Assembly (NCBI GenBank): GCA_023388515.1
Contig: JAEWGD010000036.1
Location: 179,494 to 243,493, forward strand
DNA from: Bacillota bacterium
GTDB taxonomy: Bacteria > Bacillota > Clostridia > Oscillospirales > Ruminococcaceae
Length of the DNA: 64,000 bases
Reading direction: 5' to 3'
Translations under genes and position numbers: made by a program
The notes under the pieces: model-generated
What the model was told of the DNA's origin: nothing
What the model saw: only the letters and a program-made list of their open reading frames with translations
The model's database searches: none
Shown: piece after piece, positions 1-8,504 of the stretch
Layout: each line of letters begins with the position of its first letter
How positions within the stretch are numbered: position 1 is the stretch's first letter

Positions 1-306
1 CTCATCAGGTGAAACCCAATCAGTAAGAGGAATCCATCTCTGAGTTTCCTTATCTCTACGATAAACGCCACCCATATCTGTACGGCAGTAAACAAGTCCC
101 TCTTCTGTCGGGTTATAGATAATGCCGGGAATAAAACCGCCACCACCACCTATTTTTACATTTTGCCATGAATAGCTTTCGCTTTGAGTCAAGGCAGTTA
201 CTTCCAAATTAGCGTGTTGTGCTACGCTACTTATTACTGTTGTGAGCATTATTACTGCTGATAGTGCTACGCCTTTTACTATTTTTTTCAGTTTAATTTT
301 ATTCAT
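1..306 (-). CDS. GH74 xyloglucanase, N-terminal part (runs off the window)
   Basis: The reading frame is open from an ATG at 306 to the window edge, 102 codons; the gene continues to the left. Residues 1-30 form a Lys-rich signal peptide with a hydrophobic core. From about residue 46 the protein reads WQNVKIGGGGGFIPGI, then YNPTEEGLVYCRTDMGG and VYRRD. This is the characteristic opening of GH74 beta-propeller endo-xyloglucanases (family knowledge). The start is supported by AAGGTGAT seven bases upstream. It would be exported to cut xyloglucan backbones, which fits the neighbouring pectin and glucan enzymes. Any dockerin would be in the missing C-terminus. Confidence 0.85.
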   Translation of the reverse strand, partial: MNKIKLKKIVKGVALSAVIMLTTVISSVAQHANLEVTALTQSESYSWQNVKIGGGGGFIPGIIYNPTEEGLVYCRTDMGGVYRRDKETQRWIPLTDWVSPDE

Positions 307-519
307 TTCAACATCACCTTAATTATTATAATAGTACCTGTAATTATAAATGAAAAACTCAAAAATGTAAAGGCTTTATAGAAATTTTAAACATATCACA
401 TAATAAAGAGAGGGATTTTTATTCATTTTAGACAAGGTTTATACGTCATAAGATTATTTTTTTATATTGATACTTCCAAAAACTATTCCTGCACCATTAT
501 TTATTTTAAATTCACATTT

Positions 520-1269
520 TTAACTAACCGTTATAGAATTAATAATTCCGTAAAAAGTATTTACGTCGCTAAATCTCCCTATTATTGAAATGTTTTGCAA
601 TGGGTCTTTAACGCTATAAAGATTAGCATCATAACGCCCATTATCTCTGTCTGTAATCAAGACAAAGCCCCTTACTTCAGCTGTTTCATAGTAGATGGCT
701 TCGCCACCCATAGGCGGAGATGCCGTTTTAATAGTTGCAAGTGCCTTAAACACCTGAGCGTCCGACTTGCTACGAATATTAAAATCGTCCCAAGTTAGCG
801 AAAGAGCAATATCAGTTAATTCCATATTATCCTCGGGAACATCATGCCCAAGTGATTTAATATAACTTTCAAAATCTGATTGCGTGAAGAAAATATCATC
901 ATAATCAGAGCTTAAAACTCTTTCATAAGGCAGTTCGCTACTGAGGATTAGAAACGAATCGGACTCATTTGAGCCTGTATAACGTCCACCAAATATCCCA
1001 TCCATAGAAGTCGGCATTTCCTTATAACTCCATTCTGCTGGAACAAGAACAGAAAAAGTTCCATCATTATGTATTTGAGTATCTCCACTTAATTTAACTG
1101 AATATTCTGAAAAGGTTTTCATCGGCTCTTCAAGCGTTGTAAATGTTTTCTTACAATCAATATATGTAGGAAGTCCAGGAAAAAATATGAAAATTACAGC
1201 AGTTGACACTGCACCTAATCCCACAAGTACCCCAAATACTTTTAAAATGACTTTAACAACCTTGTTCAT
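520..1269 (-). CDS. hypothetical membrane-anchored or exported protein
   Basis: About 249 residues from the chosen ATG. An upstream ATG at 1311 is in frame, but AAGGGGA sits eight bases before the ATG at 1269, so the shorter form is preferred. One hydrophobic segment near the N-terminus (residues 1-27) is followed by a soluble, presumably extracellular, domain rich in Asp, Ser and aromatic residues. I do not recognise the family. It is convergent with no neighbour and lies between the GH74 gene and the CE12 gene on the same strand, with 200-bp gaps on both sides, so it may be its own unit. No dockerin, lipobox or catalytic motif is visible. Confidence 0.6.
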   Translation of the reverse strand: MNKVVKVILKVFGVLVGLGAVSTAVIFIFFPGLPTYIDCKKTFTTLEEPMKTFSEYSVKLSGDTQIHNDGTFSVLVPAEWSYKEMPTSMDGIFGGRYTGSNESDSFLILSSELPYERVLSSDYDDIFFTQSDFESYIKSLGHDVPEDNMELTDIALSLTWDDFNIRSKSDAQVFKALATIKTASPPMGGEAIYYETAEVRGFVLITDRDNGRYDANLYSVKDPLQNISIIGRFSDVNTFYGIINSITVS

Positions 1270-1504
1270 TTTATTAATCCCCTTTTTATTTTTTAATGAA
1301 TTCCCCCGCACCTACTAATTTACCAAACTTAGAGAGTATTTTCATTGTTTTATATTACCATGACAGAAGTGAAAAGTCAATTGTGATTAATAAACTAACA
1401 CAGTAACTTTGTTTGCTTTCGCAATATCCTTAAATATGAAACTTCATGCTTGCACTATATGGGCATAAATTAAATGTGCTGACTATATTATTACAAATGT
1501 GATA

Positions 1505-4456
1505 TTATTTTAAAAGCTGTGAAATAGGAATATTAAGTTTTCTCATTTCGTTTACAACCAATTCTGCAACTGCATCAGCACCTGTTTCTGTAAAATGAGT
1601 CATATCTGTTGTAGATAATGGAGTTGAAAGCAAATGATAATAGTAAGCCTTATCATATCCGATTGAATTATAATGTTCAACCATAAGGCTATTTAAATCA
1701 ATGCATGGTATTTTATATGCAACTGAAATTTCTTTCATGGCATTACAGTAATTTGAATAGCTATTTACGAATTTTCCGTTGCTGTATGATTTAAGCGAAA
1801 GAGTTGTAGTTACGAGTATCGGTGTTGCACCTTTCTCAAGAGCCCCTTCTATATACTGCTTGATATAATAATTAAACGTTCCCTCTTTATTAATATCACC
1901 TACAGGTGCATATCTTTCTGGGTTATTTGCTGCTGAATCATTAATGCCAAACTGCACCATCAGATAATCGCCTTTTTTTATTGTACTAAGAATAGTATCA
2001 AGCCTTCCATTCTCTATGAAACTCTTTGAACTTCTACCTGCAATGGCTTGATTTGAAACTGTTACAGTATCAGTAAAGTAATCATCAAGGTATGCACCCC
2101 AACCCTGTTGTGGAGCATAGCTTGCACGATATGTCTGAACTGTTGAATCTCCAGCTATGTATATAACTGGATCTTTATTTTCAGGTATTACAGGTGTTGT
2201 TTCAGGAATATATACTGGAGCTACTGGTTCTTCCGTTTTCACCAACTTAATATAATCAATATTTGGTGCTCCTTCCGCAACATTAGAAGTTACTTTTATT
2301 ATATTTGTCCCTGTTTTTAGGGGAAGAACTATACCTCTATCAGTCCAATTAGTCCAACTTCCTGTTGTTAAAAAATCCTGTTGCCAATAATCAACACTGT
2401 CGTTTACTTCTATTTTCATAACACGGTTAACGGCACTTCCATTCGCCACTCTAAAAGTAATCAGATAATTGCCACCTTCTGGAATGTCAAGTGACCATTT
2501 TACATAACTCCCCTTAACATTATTCAAATTAAGATAACTATCACTCTTAAATCCAGCGTTGGTGATTTCTTTTACCCCTAGAAAAAATTCTGCATCTTTG
2601 GCATAAAAGAGCTTTTCTTTCGGCACAAATTCTGAACTTTTGCCAACAAGATAATTTGCCATTATTTTGTAATCCAAAGCATTTACAGAGCCGTCAGCAT
2701 TAAAGTCACTTAGTTCTCTAGCAGTCAAGTCAGAGCCATTAAAATTGTGTTTTTTGTAGTAAGTCATGTCAAATACATTCAGTTTTCCGTCTTTATTCAA
2801 ATCGCCTAGTATTTCTGTTTTATCAGCAATTTCACTCTGCACCTGTGCTGTTTCAAGAATCCATTTCTGATCTTGAGTTTTGATATACTCCCATTCAAGA
2901 ACATTTGCATTGGGTTCAGTACTGCCATTCAAAACACCAAGACAACTTTTACTTGCAGATACTTTAGTTAGTATTCCATATGTACCGTCACCATTATCAT
3001 AAAACTTAAATAACTGTGCGTCACTATTTGTATTTGAGTATATACCTATATTAGTTCCATTCTCTGCCTTTGCATATGCCACATCTAAAAGATATGTTTT
3101 GCCATCACCAACCTGAGAATAAATATAATAATATCCGTTTCCAGCTGATTCAAGTTTCCATAAATTTTGTTTTTGTGGTCCATCTGCACCTAATTGCTCA
3201 ACATTTGTATTGTCTGCCACAACTCCACCATTTACGTTCAAGTATAATCCTGATTTAGAATTCTTTATCATATATGTATAGTCTGTTGCAATTTCTGCTC
3301 CAACCACAGTATCGGTAGTTGTATCCCCCGAAAAGTCCACATCTGAAGCTACCAATTTAGCAAGCTTAGTTGCACCTTCATAATTCGGATGTAAACCATC
3401 AGTCATATAAAGAGCTGTTGTTGCACTCTGCCCGATAGACTTGCAATAATTATAGTACAACTTATAAAGGTCAACACACTGTATATTCATCTCCCCTGCA
3501 ATTGTTTTCAAAGTTCCTGAAAACCATCTTCCAGAATTCTCATTTAGTCCTGAATTGGATATATCGCCCACTCTGCCCTGTTGAGCAACTAAAATCACCT
3601 TTGCTCCCCTATCCATTACCTGCTGTGCCATAGTCTTTATAGTTGCATAATATTCGTCTTTATTAGAATAATTTGTGTCATTAATTCCGATGGAAATGAA
3701 ATGATAATCCCCCGATTTGATATACTTCATTATTGCATCAAATTGACCAGAATCCATGAACCCTTTTGCATATTGACCACCCGTTGCCATATTTCTTACT
3801 TGAAATTTACTATCTATAAACTGATTAAACATTTGCCCCCAGCCACCTTGTGCACTTGTAGCTAGTGGATAGTAATTGCATACAGTAGAATCGCCACAAA
3901 GCCAAATAGTCGGTGCCATCGTTGGATTATCCGAAATCTTGTATATTTCTAGGGCACTCATAGTATATGCATACCCTTCTTTTCCTGGAGTTGCAAGAAT
4001 ATTGAGCTGACCGTCTGTTATCGGTATCTGAAAAGTGTCCGTAGCATTATTACCAGTCATATTCATAATTTGATAAACACCTTCAGCAGCAATACTTGTT
4101 CTGTTTGTATTTCCTAAGGTAACAGTTACCTGATATAACCCATTTGGAAGGTCTACATTAAATGTATTGTTGCTATCAGTCCCATGAGTTTTGAATTGAA
4201 CTGCATCGCTTAATACACCTAAACCTGAAGCACCTACATTCGCCATATTTGATGGTGTATTAAAGCCGTATCCCTTTGATGAGCTGTATGCGTCTGTCGC
4301 ACTGACACCGATATAACCGCCCTGAGTTCCTCCTGAACCAAAGTCAAATTTATAATCTGTTGTTGCTGCACTCATTTTGTCAGTGGGAAGAAACGCTGCA
4401 AAGTTCAACAAAAAGACTCCAGATATAGCTGTGCTTAAAATTTTCTTGAAATTCAT
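1505..4456 (-). CDS. secreted double CE12 acetylesterase (rhamnogalacturonan acetylesterase-like) with ricin, dockerin and CBM35 modules
   Basis: 983 residues. Order seen: signal peptide (1-30); N-terminal beta-sandwich of the kind preceding CE12 domains (about 34-175); first SGNH esterase (about 180-375) with GDSTVCNYYP at 188, SIGINDTN and the Asp-His motif DGLHPN; ricin/CBM14-like beta-trefoil (about 390-535); type I dockerin (about 549-605, GDLNKDGKLNVFDM and DFNADGSVNALDY); CBM35-like module (about 617-740); second SGNH esterase (about 765-983) with GDSTVQTYRASY, FGINDSA and TDMTHFTETGA. CE12 enzymes remove acetyl groups from rhamnogalacturonan I, opening it to the PL11 lyase encoded nearby. 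Both esterase domains keep the Ser, Asn and Asp-His elements, so both should be active (inference). A central dockerin between two catalytic domains is less common than a terminal one. Confidence 0.88.
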   Translation of the reverse strand: MNFKKILSTAISGVFLLNFAAFLPTDKMSAATTDYKFDFGSGGTQGGYIGVSATDAYSSSKGYGFNTPSNMANVGASGLGVLSDAVQFKTHGTDSNNTFNVDLPNGLYQVTVTLGNTNRTSIAAEGVYQIMNMTGNNATDTFQIPITDGQLNILATPGKEGYAYTMSALEIYKISDNPTMAPTIWLCGDSTVCNYYPLATSAQGGWGQMFNQFIDSKFQVRNMATGGQYAKGFMDSGQFDAIMKYIKSGDYHFISIGINDTNYSNKDEYYATIKTMAQQVMDRGAKVILVAQQGRVGDISNSGLNENSGRWFSGTLKTIAGEMNIQCVDLYKLYYNYCKSIGQSATTALYMTDGLHPNYEGATKLAKLVASDVDFSGDTTTDTVVGAEIATDYTYMIKNSKSGLYLNVNGGVVADNTNVEQLGADGPQKQNLWKLESAGNGYYYIYSQVGDGKTYLLDVAYAKAENGTNIGIYSNTNSDAQLFKFYDNGDGTYGILTKVSASKSCLGVLNGSTEPNANVLEWEYIKTQDQKWILETAQVQSEIADKTEILGDLNKDGKLNVFDMTYYKKHNFNGSDLTARELSDFNADGSVNALDYKIMANYLVGKSSEFVPKEKLFYAKDAEFFLGVKEITNAGFKSDSYLNLNNVKGSYVKWSLDIPEGGNYLITFRVANGSAVNRVMKIEVNDSVDYWQQDFLTTGSWTNWTDRGIVLPLKTGTNIIKVTSNVAEGAPNIDYIKLVKTEEPVAPVYIPETTPVIPENKDPVIYIAGDSTVQTYRASYAPQQGWGAYLDDYFTDTVTVSNQAIAGRSSKSFIENGRLDTILSTIKKGDYLMVQFGINDSAANNPERYAPVGDINKEGTFNYYIKQYIEGALEKGATPILVTTTLSLKSYSNGKFVNSYSNYCNAMKEISVAYKIPCIDLNSLMVEHYNSIGYDKAYYYHLLSTPLSTTDMTHFTETGADAVAELVVNEMRKLNIPISQLLK

Positions 4457-4700
4457 AATCTTACTCCTCTAATATCGTATTTTTACACTTATTTAGTAAT
4501 TAGCACATGGACAACCTTATTCGCTAAAAGATAAGCATTTTCGCCACATAGGGTATTGTACTTTTCAATACGCTAAGTAACCTGATTGTATTAATTAGTT
4601 CTTTAAACCCTTGAAAAAATTGCTATTTTTATAAAGTTAAGGCAATATGTCATAATTATTGTTGCAAATAGTGAAATTATATCTTAAGTAAACTACACAT

Positions 4701-4729
4701 ATTATATTATACTTATATATATATGTCAA
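4701..4729 (-). promoter_or_regulatory. sigma-A promoter for the CE12 gene
   Basis: On the minus strand TTGACA and TATAAT are separated by exactly 17 bases, a full consensus match. The expected start site is near 4694, about 240 bases before the ATG, giving a long leader. Confidence 0.7.
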
Positions 4730-4992
4730 TAAATTCATCAACCTTAATCAAAAGTTGTTAACATTTGATCATTATGTTATGAACTTTAATTGATTAATTC
4801 ATAGAAATAATATTCTATATAGTCCTTTAAAACGCTTTATTTATATGTTGCTAGGGTATGACCAGAAAAAAGAACGATATAAAGTATCAGCAAAAGAAAC
4901 CGTAAACAATTGGATATTTATGAAGAAACCTCTTAAATAAAGAAGCAAGGATTAATTGAAAAACTTATTTAATAAAATTAACAAATCATTAC

Positions 4993-5021
4993 TTGACTTT
5001 CAAAAAAATATAGTTTATTAT
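4993..5021 (+). promoter_or_regulatory. promoter for the 207-aa exported protein
   Basis: TTGACT, 17 bases, TATTAT (a TATAAT also overlaps three bases further on). It lies about 45 bases before the GTG start at 5067. Confidence 0.55.
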
Positions 5022-5066
5022 AATTATGGTATTACGTTTTAGTGTTTTTTTAAAGGAGGGTTTATA

Positions 5067-5690
5067 GTGGTAAAAAAACAATTAGCTAAGCTTTGTGGTG
5101 GTCTTTTAGCAGTTTGTGTTTTTACAGGAACTGTTTTCGCATCAGATATCAATTTTGAAAATTACGGTATGTCTGACACAAATGAAGTAAATGTTTTTAC
5201 TTTGCTGGATATGAAAAGAGCAGTGCTAAGCAGAGAGTCAGATTATTCTGCTGATGATTTTATTGCTGTTAAGGAGCAACTTTTGAATGTTGAAAATGTG
5301 ATTGAACCACCACAGGTGATTTACCCTGTTAAGGTTATTGACGAATTTATTCCAAGTACGACTACAATTGATGAAAATTTCGATGATAACAGGGTTTTAG
5401 TTGGTATAAAACACCAGTACAGCGAGTTTAACAAGGTATGGTCATCAGAATATTTCGGTGTTGAAAATATCTCACATGTCAAAGATGCAACACCTACAGA
5501 GTGGGATGATAAAAAAATACAAGATTATCTAAATCAACCGAGTGTTATTTTTAGGCAAGCTATATATATTTATCTTGAGGATCCAAGCAAAGAAAATGTC
5601 TTAAAAATAATACAGGATATAGAAAACCGCAATTTGAATGAAATTCACTATGCTAGTGTTCTTTATCATTATGATTGGATAGATGATTAA
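5067..5690 (+). CDS. exported protein with a decayed dockerin-like N-terminus, function unknown
   Basis: 207 residues from a GTG start preceded by AAAGGAGGG. Residues 1-25 are a signal peptide (cleavage expected after VFA). Residues 34-75 resemble a two-repeat dockerin: NVFTLLDMKRAVLS matches the NVFDLLxxKR helix signature of ruminococcal dockerins, and a weaker second copy, DDFIAVKEQLL, follows. The Asp/Asn calcium loop is mostly lost (SDTNEVNVF). The rest (about 80-207) is unrecognised: beta-rich, then helical. It sits alone between a promoter and a terminator, so it is monocistronic. The dockerin likeness is my inference; the export signal is clear. Confidence 0.65.
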   Translation: MVKKQLAKLCGGLLAVCVFTGTVFASDINFENYGMSDTNEVNVFTLLDMKRAVLSRESDYSADDFIAVKEQLLNVENVIEPPQVIYPVKVIDEFIPSTTTIDENFDDNRVLVGIKHQYSEFNKVWSSEYFGVENISHVKDATPTEWDDKKIQDYLNQPSVIFRQAIYIYLEDPSKENVLKIIQDIENRNLNEIHYASVLYHYDWIDD

Positions 5691-5707
5691 AAAGAAGTAG
5701 TTTTAAT

Positions 5708-5741
5708 ATCTCCTCCTGCATTTTTGTGGGAGGAGGTTTTT
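5708..5741 (+). terminator. rho-independent terminator
   Basis: CTCCTCC pairs with GGAGGAG around a 12-base loop, followed by TTTTTATT. It closes the 207-aa gene. Confidence 0.75.
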
Positions 5742-5841
5742 ATTATGGATAAATTGTAAAATTTAATTTTGGTGTAGATTTTTGTCAATAATTATGGTAG
5801 AATTAAGAGATATATAGACATAATTGTAAAGGAGTACTTAT

Positions 5842-6510
5842 ATGAAAAAAATAACAATAGCAACACTTTCTGTTTTAATGTTAGCAACGCTTAATGGGTG
5901 TGGCAAAAACGAAACTTCAACTGCTAATTCCAGTAAAGCCGATAATTCAAGTAGTAGTGTAAATAAAATGGTTGTCGATATTACTGAAACCACTACAACA
6001 ACTCAAGCTAGTGAAACTACAAACACAACACCTGAGTCCACTGCTGAATCTAATATGGATAAGCCCGCTGGAACTGTAACATTCCCTTTACAAGAGCCTA
6101 AATTTACAGCGATTTTCACAACAGCAGAAAATGGAGAAGAAATTATGCCCAACTTCTATCTATATACTAGATTTGGAGTAGAAGTTGTATTGCCCGGCGA
6201 CTTAGAAGGAAATGCACAAGCACTTTATGATGCTTTAGTAAAAAAACATCCTACATTATCCTGGATATTAGATGGTAAAAGTGTTTACTTGGATTGGACA
6301 GCTAAAACTAATAATATGGACTGGAATTTATCTGATAAAGAAATTGATGCTAAAATAAACGCTTGGCTTGCAGGTAGAAATTATAAAGACTTAACACTTG
6401 AAGAGCTTTACGAACATTTTGATTTATGTTATAAGTCTAGTTTAGGTCAAGAAATTAGTAATTACATTAAAGGTAAAGGTGGACACACTTTTATTTCATC
6501 TTTTCGTTAA
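5842..6510 (+). CDS. lipoprotein of unknown function
   Basis: 222 residues from an ATG preceded by AAAGGAG. A short signal peptide ends in the lipobox LNGC (Cys at about 20), so the protein should be lipid-anchored on the outer face of the membrane. Residues 22-75 are a Ser/Thr/Asn-rich spacer, similar in style to the Thr-rich linkers of the neighbouring enzymes. The C-terminal domain (about 80-222) is aromatic and charged; I do not recognise it. An extended -10 element (TGGTAGAAT) lies near 5795-5803, with no clear -35. A strong terminator follows directly. Confidence 0.7.
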   Translation: MKKITIATLSVLMLATLNGCGKNETSTANSSKADNSSSSVNKMVVDITETTTTTQASETTNTTPESTAESNMDKPAGTVTFPLQEPKFTAIFTTAENGEEIMPNFYLYTRFGVEVVLPGDLEGNAQALYDALVKKHPTLSWILDGKSVYLDWTAKTNNMDWNLSDKEIDAKINAWLAGRNYKDLTLEELYEHFDLCYKSSLGQEISNYIKGKGGHTFISSFR

Positions 6511-6516
6511 ATAAAT

Positions 6517-6555
6517 AACCCTCATACTACAAAAGTATGAGGGTTTTCTGTTTTT
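6517..6555 (+). terminator. rho-independent terminator
   Basis: Twelve-base perfect stem AACCCTCATACT/AGTATGAGGGTT with a 5-base loop and a T-rich tail. Confidence 0.8.
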
Positions 6556-6574
6556 ATTATAACCACAAGCTTAA

Positions 6575-6844
6575 TTTGGCAAATGACGTCTGGATTGATA
6601 TAATAACACGATTCGGTTTGTCAGGCTTGTACTTCTGCACCCATGTCCATTATTCGGTTGTTTCAACGAAGTTCGCTAAAGGAAAGCATACAATCACGAA
6701 CTTTCAAAGCTTAGAATTTTCATTGAACACATAAATGGATGGATAAAACGATTTAAAATTTTGTCCTACAAATATCGCAACAAGCGTTTGAGGCATAGTT
6801 GCATGATTTTATTTTTGTATGGTGGGGGTAGCGTGATATTATAA
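6575..6844 (+). pseudogene. DDE_Tnp_4 / IS5-type transposase C-terminal remnant, frameshifted
   Basis: Two frames carry transposase-like sequence in the right order. The first frame (about 6577-6700) reads NDVWIDIITRFG and TKFAKGK. A second frame (about 6690-6844) reads KAYNHELSKLRIFIEH, NGWIKRFKILSYKYRNKR, then stops at 6842. The second block is the typical C-terminus of DDE_Tnp_4 transposases (family knowledge: KAYNxELSxxRxxxEHxxGxxKRFKIL). The frameshift near 6690 and the missing N-terminal two thirds make it a dead fragment. It lies between two cell-wall genes, suggesting past insertion into the locus. Terminal repeats were not found. Confidence 0.7.
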
Positions 6845-6848
6845 AATA

Positions 6849-8465
6849 TTATCTAAATATTTCTCTTTTTAATATAGCATAATCAAAGCAATTAATAACA
6901 CCGTCAGAGTTTAAATCTCCTAATTCAATTGAATTTACTACATTTCCTTTTAGAATGAAATCTTTCATTGTCAATAAATCATTAACGTTTACAATTCCAT
7001 CACCTGTTAAATCTCCGAGTAGCAACTCCTCAACTTGATGTGGAGTGACGATTACAGAATAATTCACAACTCCCGATGATGTGCCATTTGAGCCCAATGT
7101 TACTTCAGCATTAGTGTTAAAATCCTTTTTATATAGGTTAAATGTGAGTTCGGGTGACGCTGTAACCAACATTGTATCTGTAGTTTTCTCCCAACCACTC
7201 AACCATTGAGGTGCATTAGTGACTCTTGAATCCAATGCGATATATACAGTTATATCGTCTTTAGCGATAAAAGTAGCTAAATCATTTGTGAAAGTTTTAG
7301 AATCGCAAGCAGTTTTAATCCACTCAGCTCCTAATAATTTAGCAGGTAAATCTGTAATAGTAAAAGTTCTGTCGCCGAATATTTCATTGCCAACTTGTAG
7401 ATTATTTTGAATTGACCAGTTAGAATAATTCACTTCATCCTGTACAAGTAGCTTGGAAATTAAAGCCCCATCAATTGGTAATGGTTCAAATACTTCCACA
7501 ATAACTGGATTCCAATTATCAGTGCCTTTTAAAATATTTTGCGGTGTAAAAGTTTCAGCTTCTGCATCTGTTAACTGCCTTCTGCTTGAATTAACAACTG
7601 CACCTGGTCCATAGTTTTTATATTCAAAAAATCTTGCGTTTTCGGGCGAGTTATTGCTCATACTGGTCCAGCCGTCTGTTCTGATATGTTCACCTAGATA
7701 GCAGTTTTTATAGACAACATAAGCGTTCGGTCTCCAAGGTCTTCCTAAATAAGTAGAATTTGCTTTTGCGTCACTGGTAAGCTTACAATCAATGAATAAG
7801 TAGCCATAATCATTGATATCCGTACTTGCTGCTGTTACATATCCACCTTTTACAGTAGAAACGATATCGCATTGGTCAAATACTGCGGTTGCAGCACCGA
7901 ATATAAAATCCGTATCACCAACAATTCTACACTTGTAATAATACTGTCTTCCATTATTTGCGTACAATGTGTCCTGATTTGCCACAAAAACACAGTTCTT
8001 AATTATATTTCTATCACCCTTTATATATACTGCAACAGCCTGTTTTCCGTCCGTATTAGTATTTTCATCAAAGGAGTTCTCGATATAAATATTTTCTAAG
8101 GTTACATTTTGGCTTTTTACATAAAATGTTGCTGAACCCGATGTTCCATATGTGCCACCTGAGTCGTTAGGCTTTCCAGCATAATTATCATAGGTAATAA
8201 TTGTAGCTGTATTACTTTCGCCGATAAGATGTATTCCATCCTTGCTAATCGTAACAACCTCTTTATATACGCCATTCTTTACATAAATAGTATCTCCAAC
8301 TGACGCTGCATTTACTGCATCCTGTACAGTTTTATAATTACCACTTCCATCTTTAGCAACTATAATATCTGCAGTTACTGGGGTTGATGAAACGGTAAAG
8401 TTGCCTATTGGTACTATCATTGTTATCAATAAAATCATAGATAACAGCATTGGAATTTTCTTCAT
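6849..8465 (-). CDS. secreted pectin methylesterase (CE8) with C-terminal dockerin
   Basis: 538 residues, ATG preceded by AAGGAGG. Signal peptide 1-28; CE8 beta-helix about 33-320. The family's catalytic residues are visible: Asp165 in QDTLYA, Asp186 in DFIFG and Arg242 in YLGRPWRP. Residues 335-470 form an extra domain (AVGN-type, GDRTFTITDLPAKLLGAEW) of a kind found in other clostridial pectinases. The dockerin is at about 482-538 (GDLTGDGIVNVNDL, GDLNSDGVINCFDY). It removes methyl groups from homogalacturonan, preparing it for the PL1-PL9 lyase. Only 39 bp separate it from the upstream PL11 gene on the same strand, with no promoter or terminator seen, so the two are probably co-transcribed. 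Confidence 0.93.
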   Translation of the reverse strand: MKKIPMLLSMILLITMIVPIGNFTVSSTPVTADIIVAKDGSGNYKTVQDAVNAASVGDTIYVKNGVYKEVVTISKDGIHLIGESNTATIITYDNYAGKPNDSGGTYGTSGSATFYVKSQNVTLENIYIENSFDENTNTDGKQAVAVYIKGDRNIIKNCVFVANQDTLYANNGRQYYYKCRIVGDTDFIFGAATAVFDQCDIVSTVKGGYVTAASTDINDYGYLFIDCKLTSDAKANSTYLGRPWRPNAYVVYKNCYLGEHIRTDGWTSMSNNSPENARFFEYKNYGPGAVVNSSRRQLTDAEAETFTPQNILKGTDNWNPVIVEVFEPLPIDGALISKLLVQDEVNYSNWSIQNNLQVGNEIFGDRTFTITDLPAKLLGAEWIKTACDSKTFTNDLATFIAKDDITVYIALDSRVTNAPQWLSGWEKTTDTMLVTASPELTFNLYKKDFNTNAEVTLGSNGTSSGVVNYSVIVTPHQVEELLLGDLTGDGIVNVNDLLTMKDFILKGNVVNSIELGDLNSDGVINCFDYAILKREIFR

Positions 8466-8504
8466 AACGACCTCCTTATATAATTTTAAAACAATTCACC
8501 AATT

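Larger units (their letters stand above)
4457..5066. other. 610-bp divergent intergenic region
   Basis: AT-rich region between the minus-strand CE12 gene and the plus-strand 207-aa exported protein. It carries a consensus minus promoter (4701-4729) and a plus promoter (4993-5021). The transcript from the minus promoter would have a leader of about 240 nt. That leader includes the hairpin GTATTG/CAATAC around 4551-4575. A 31-codon ORF without a Shine-Dalgarno site (4845-4940, plus) is present but not supported as a gene. Confidence 0.5.

Noticed and set aside
4845..4940. 31-codon plus-strand ORF in the divergent intergenic region
   Set aside because: No Shine-Dalgarno site, no recognised motif, and in the path of another promoter's leader; may be a remnant but not supportable.
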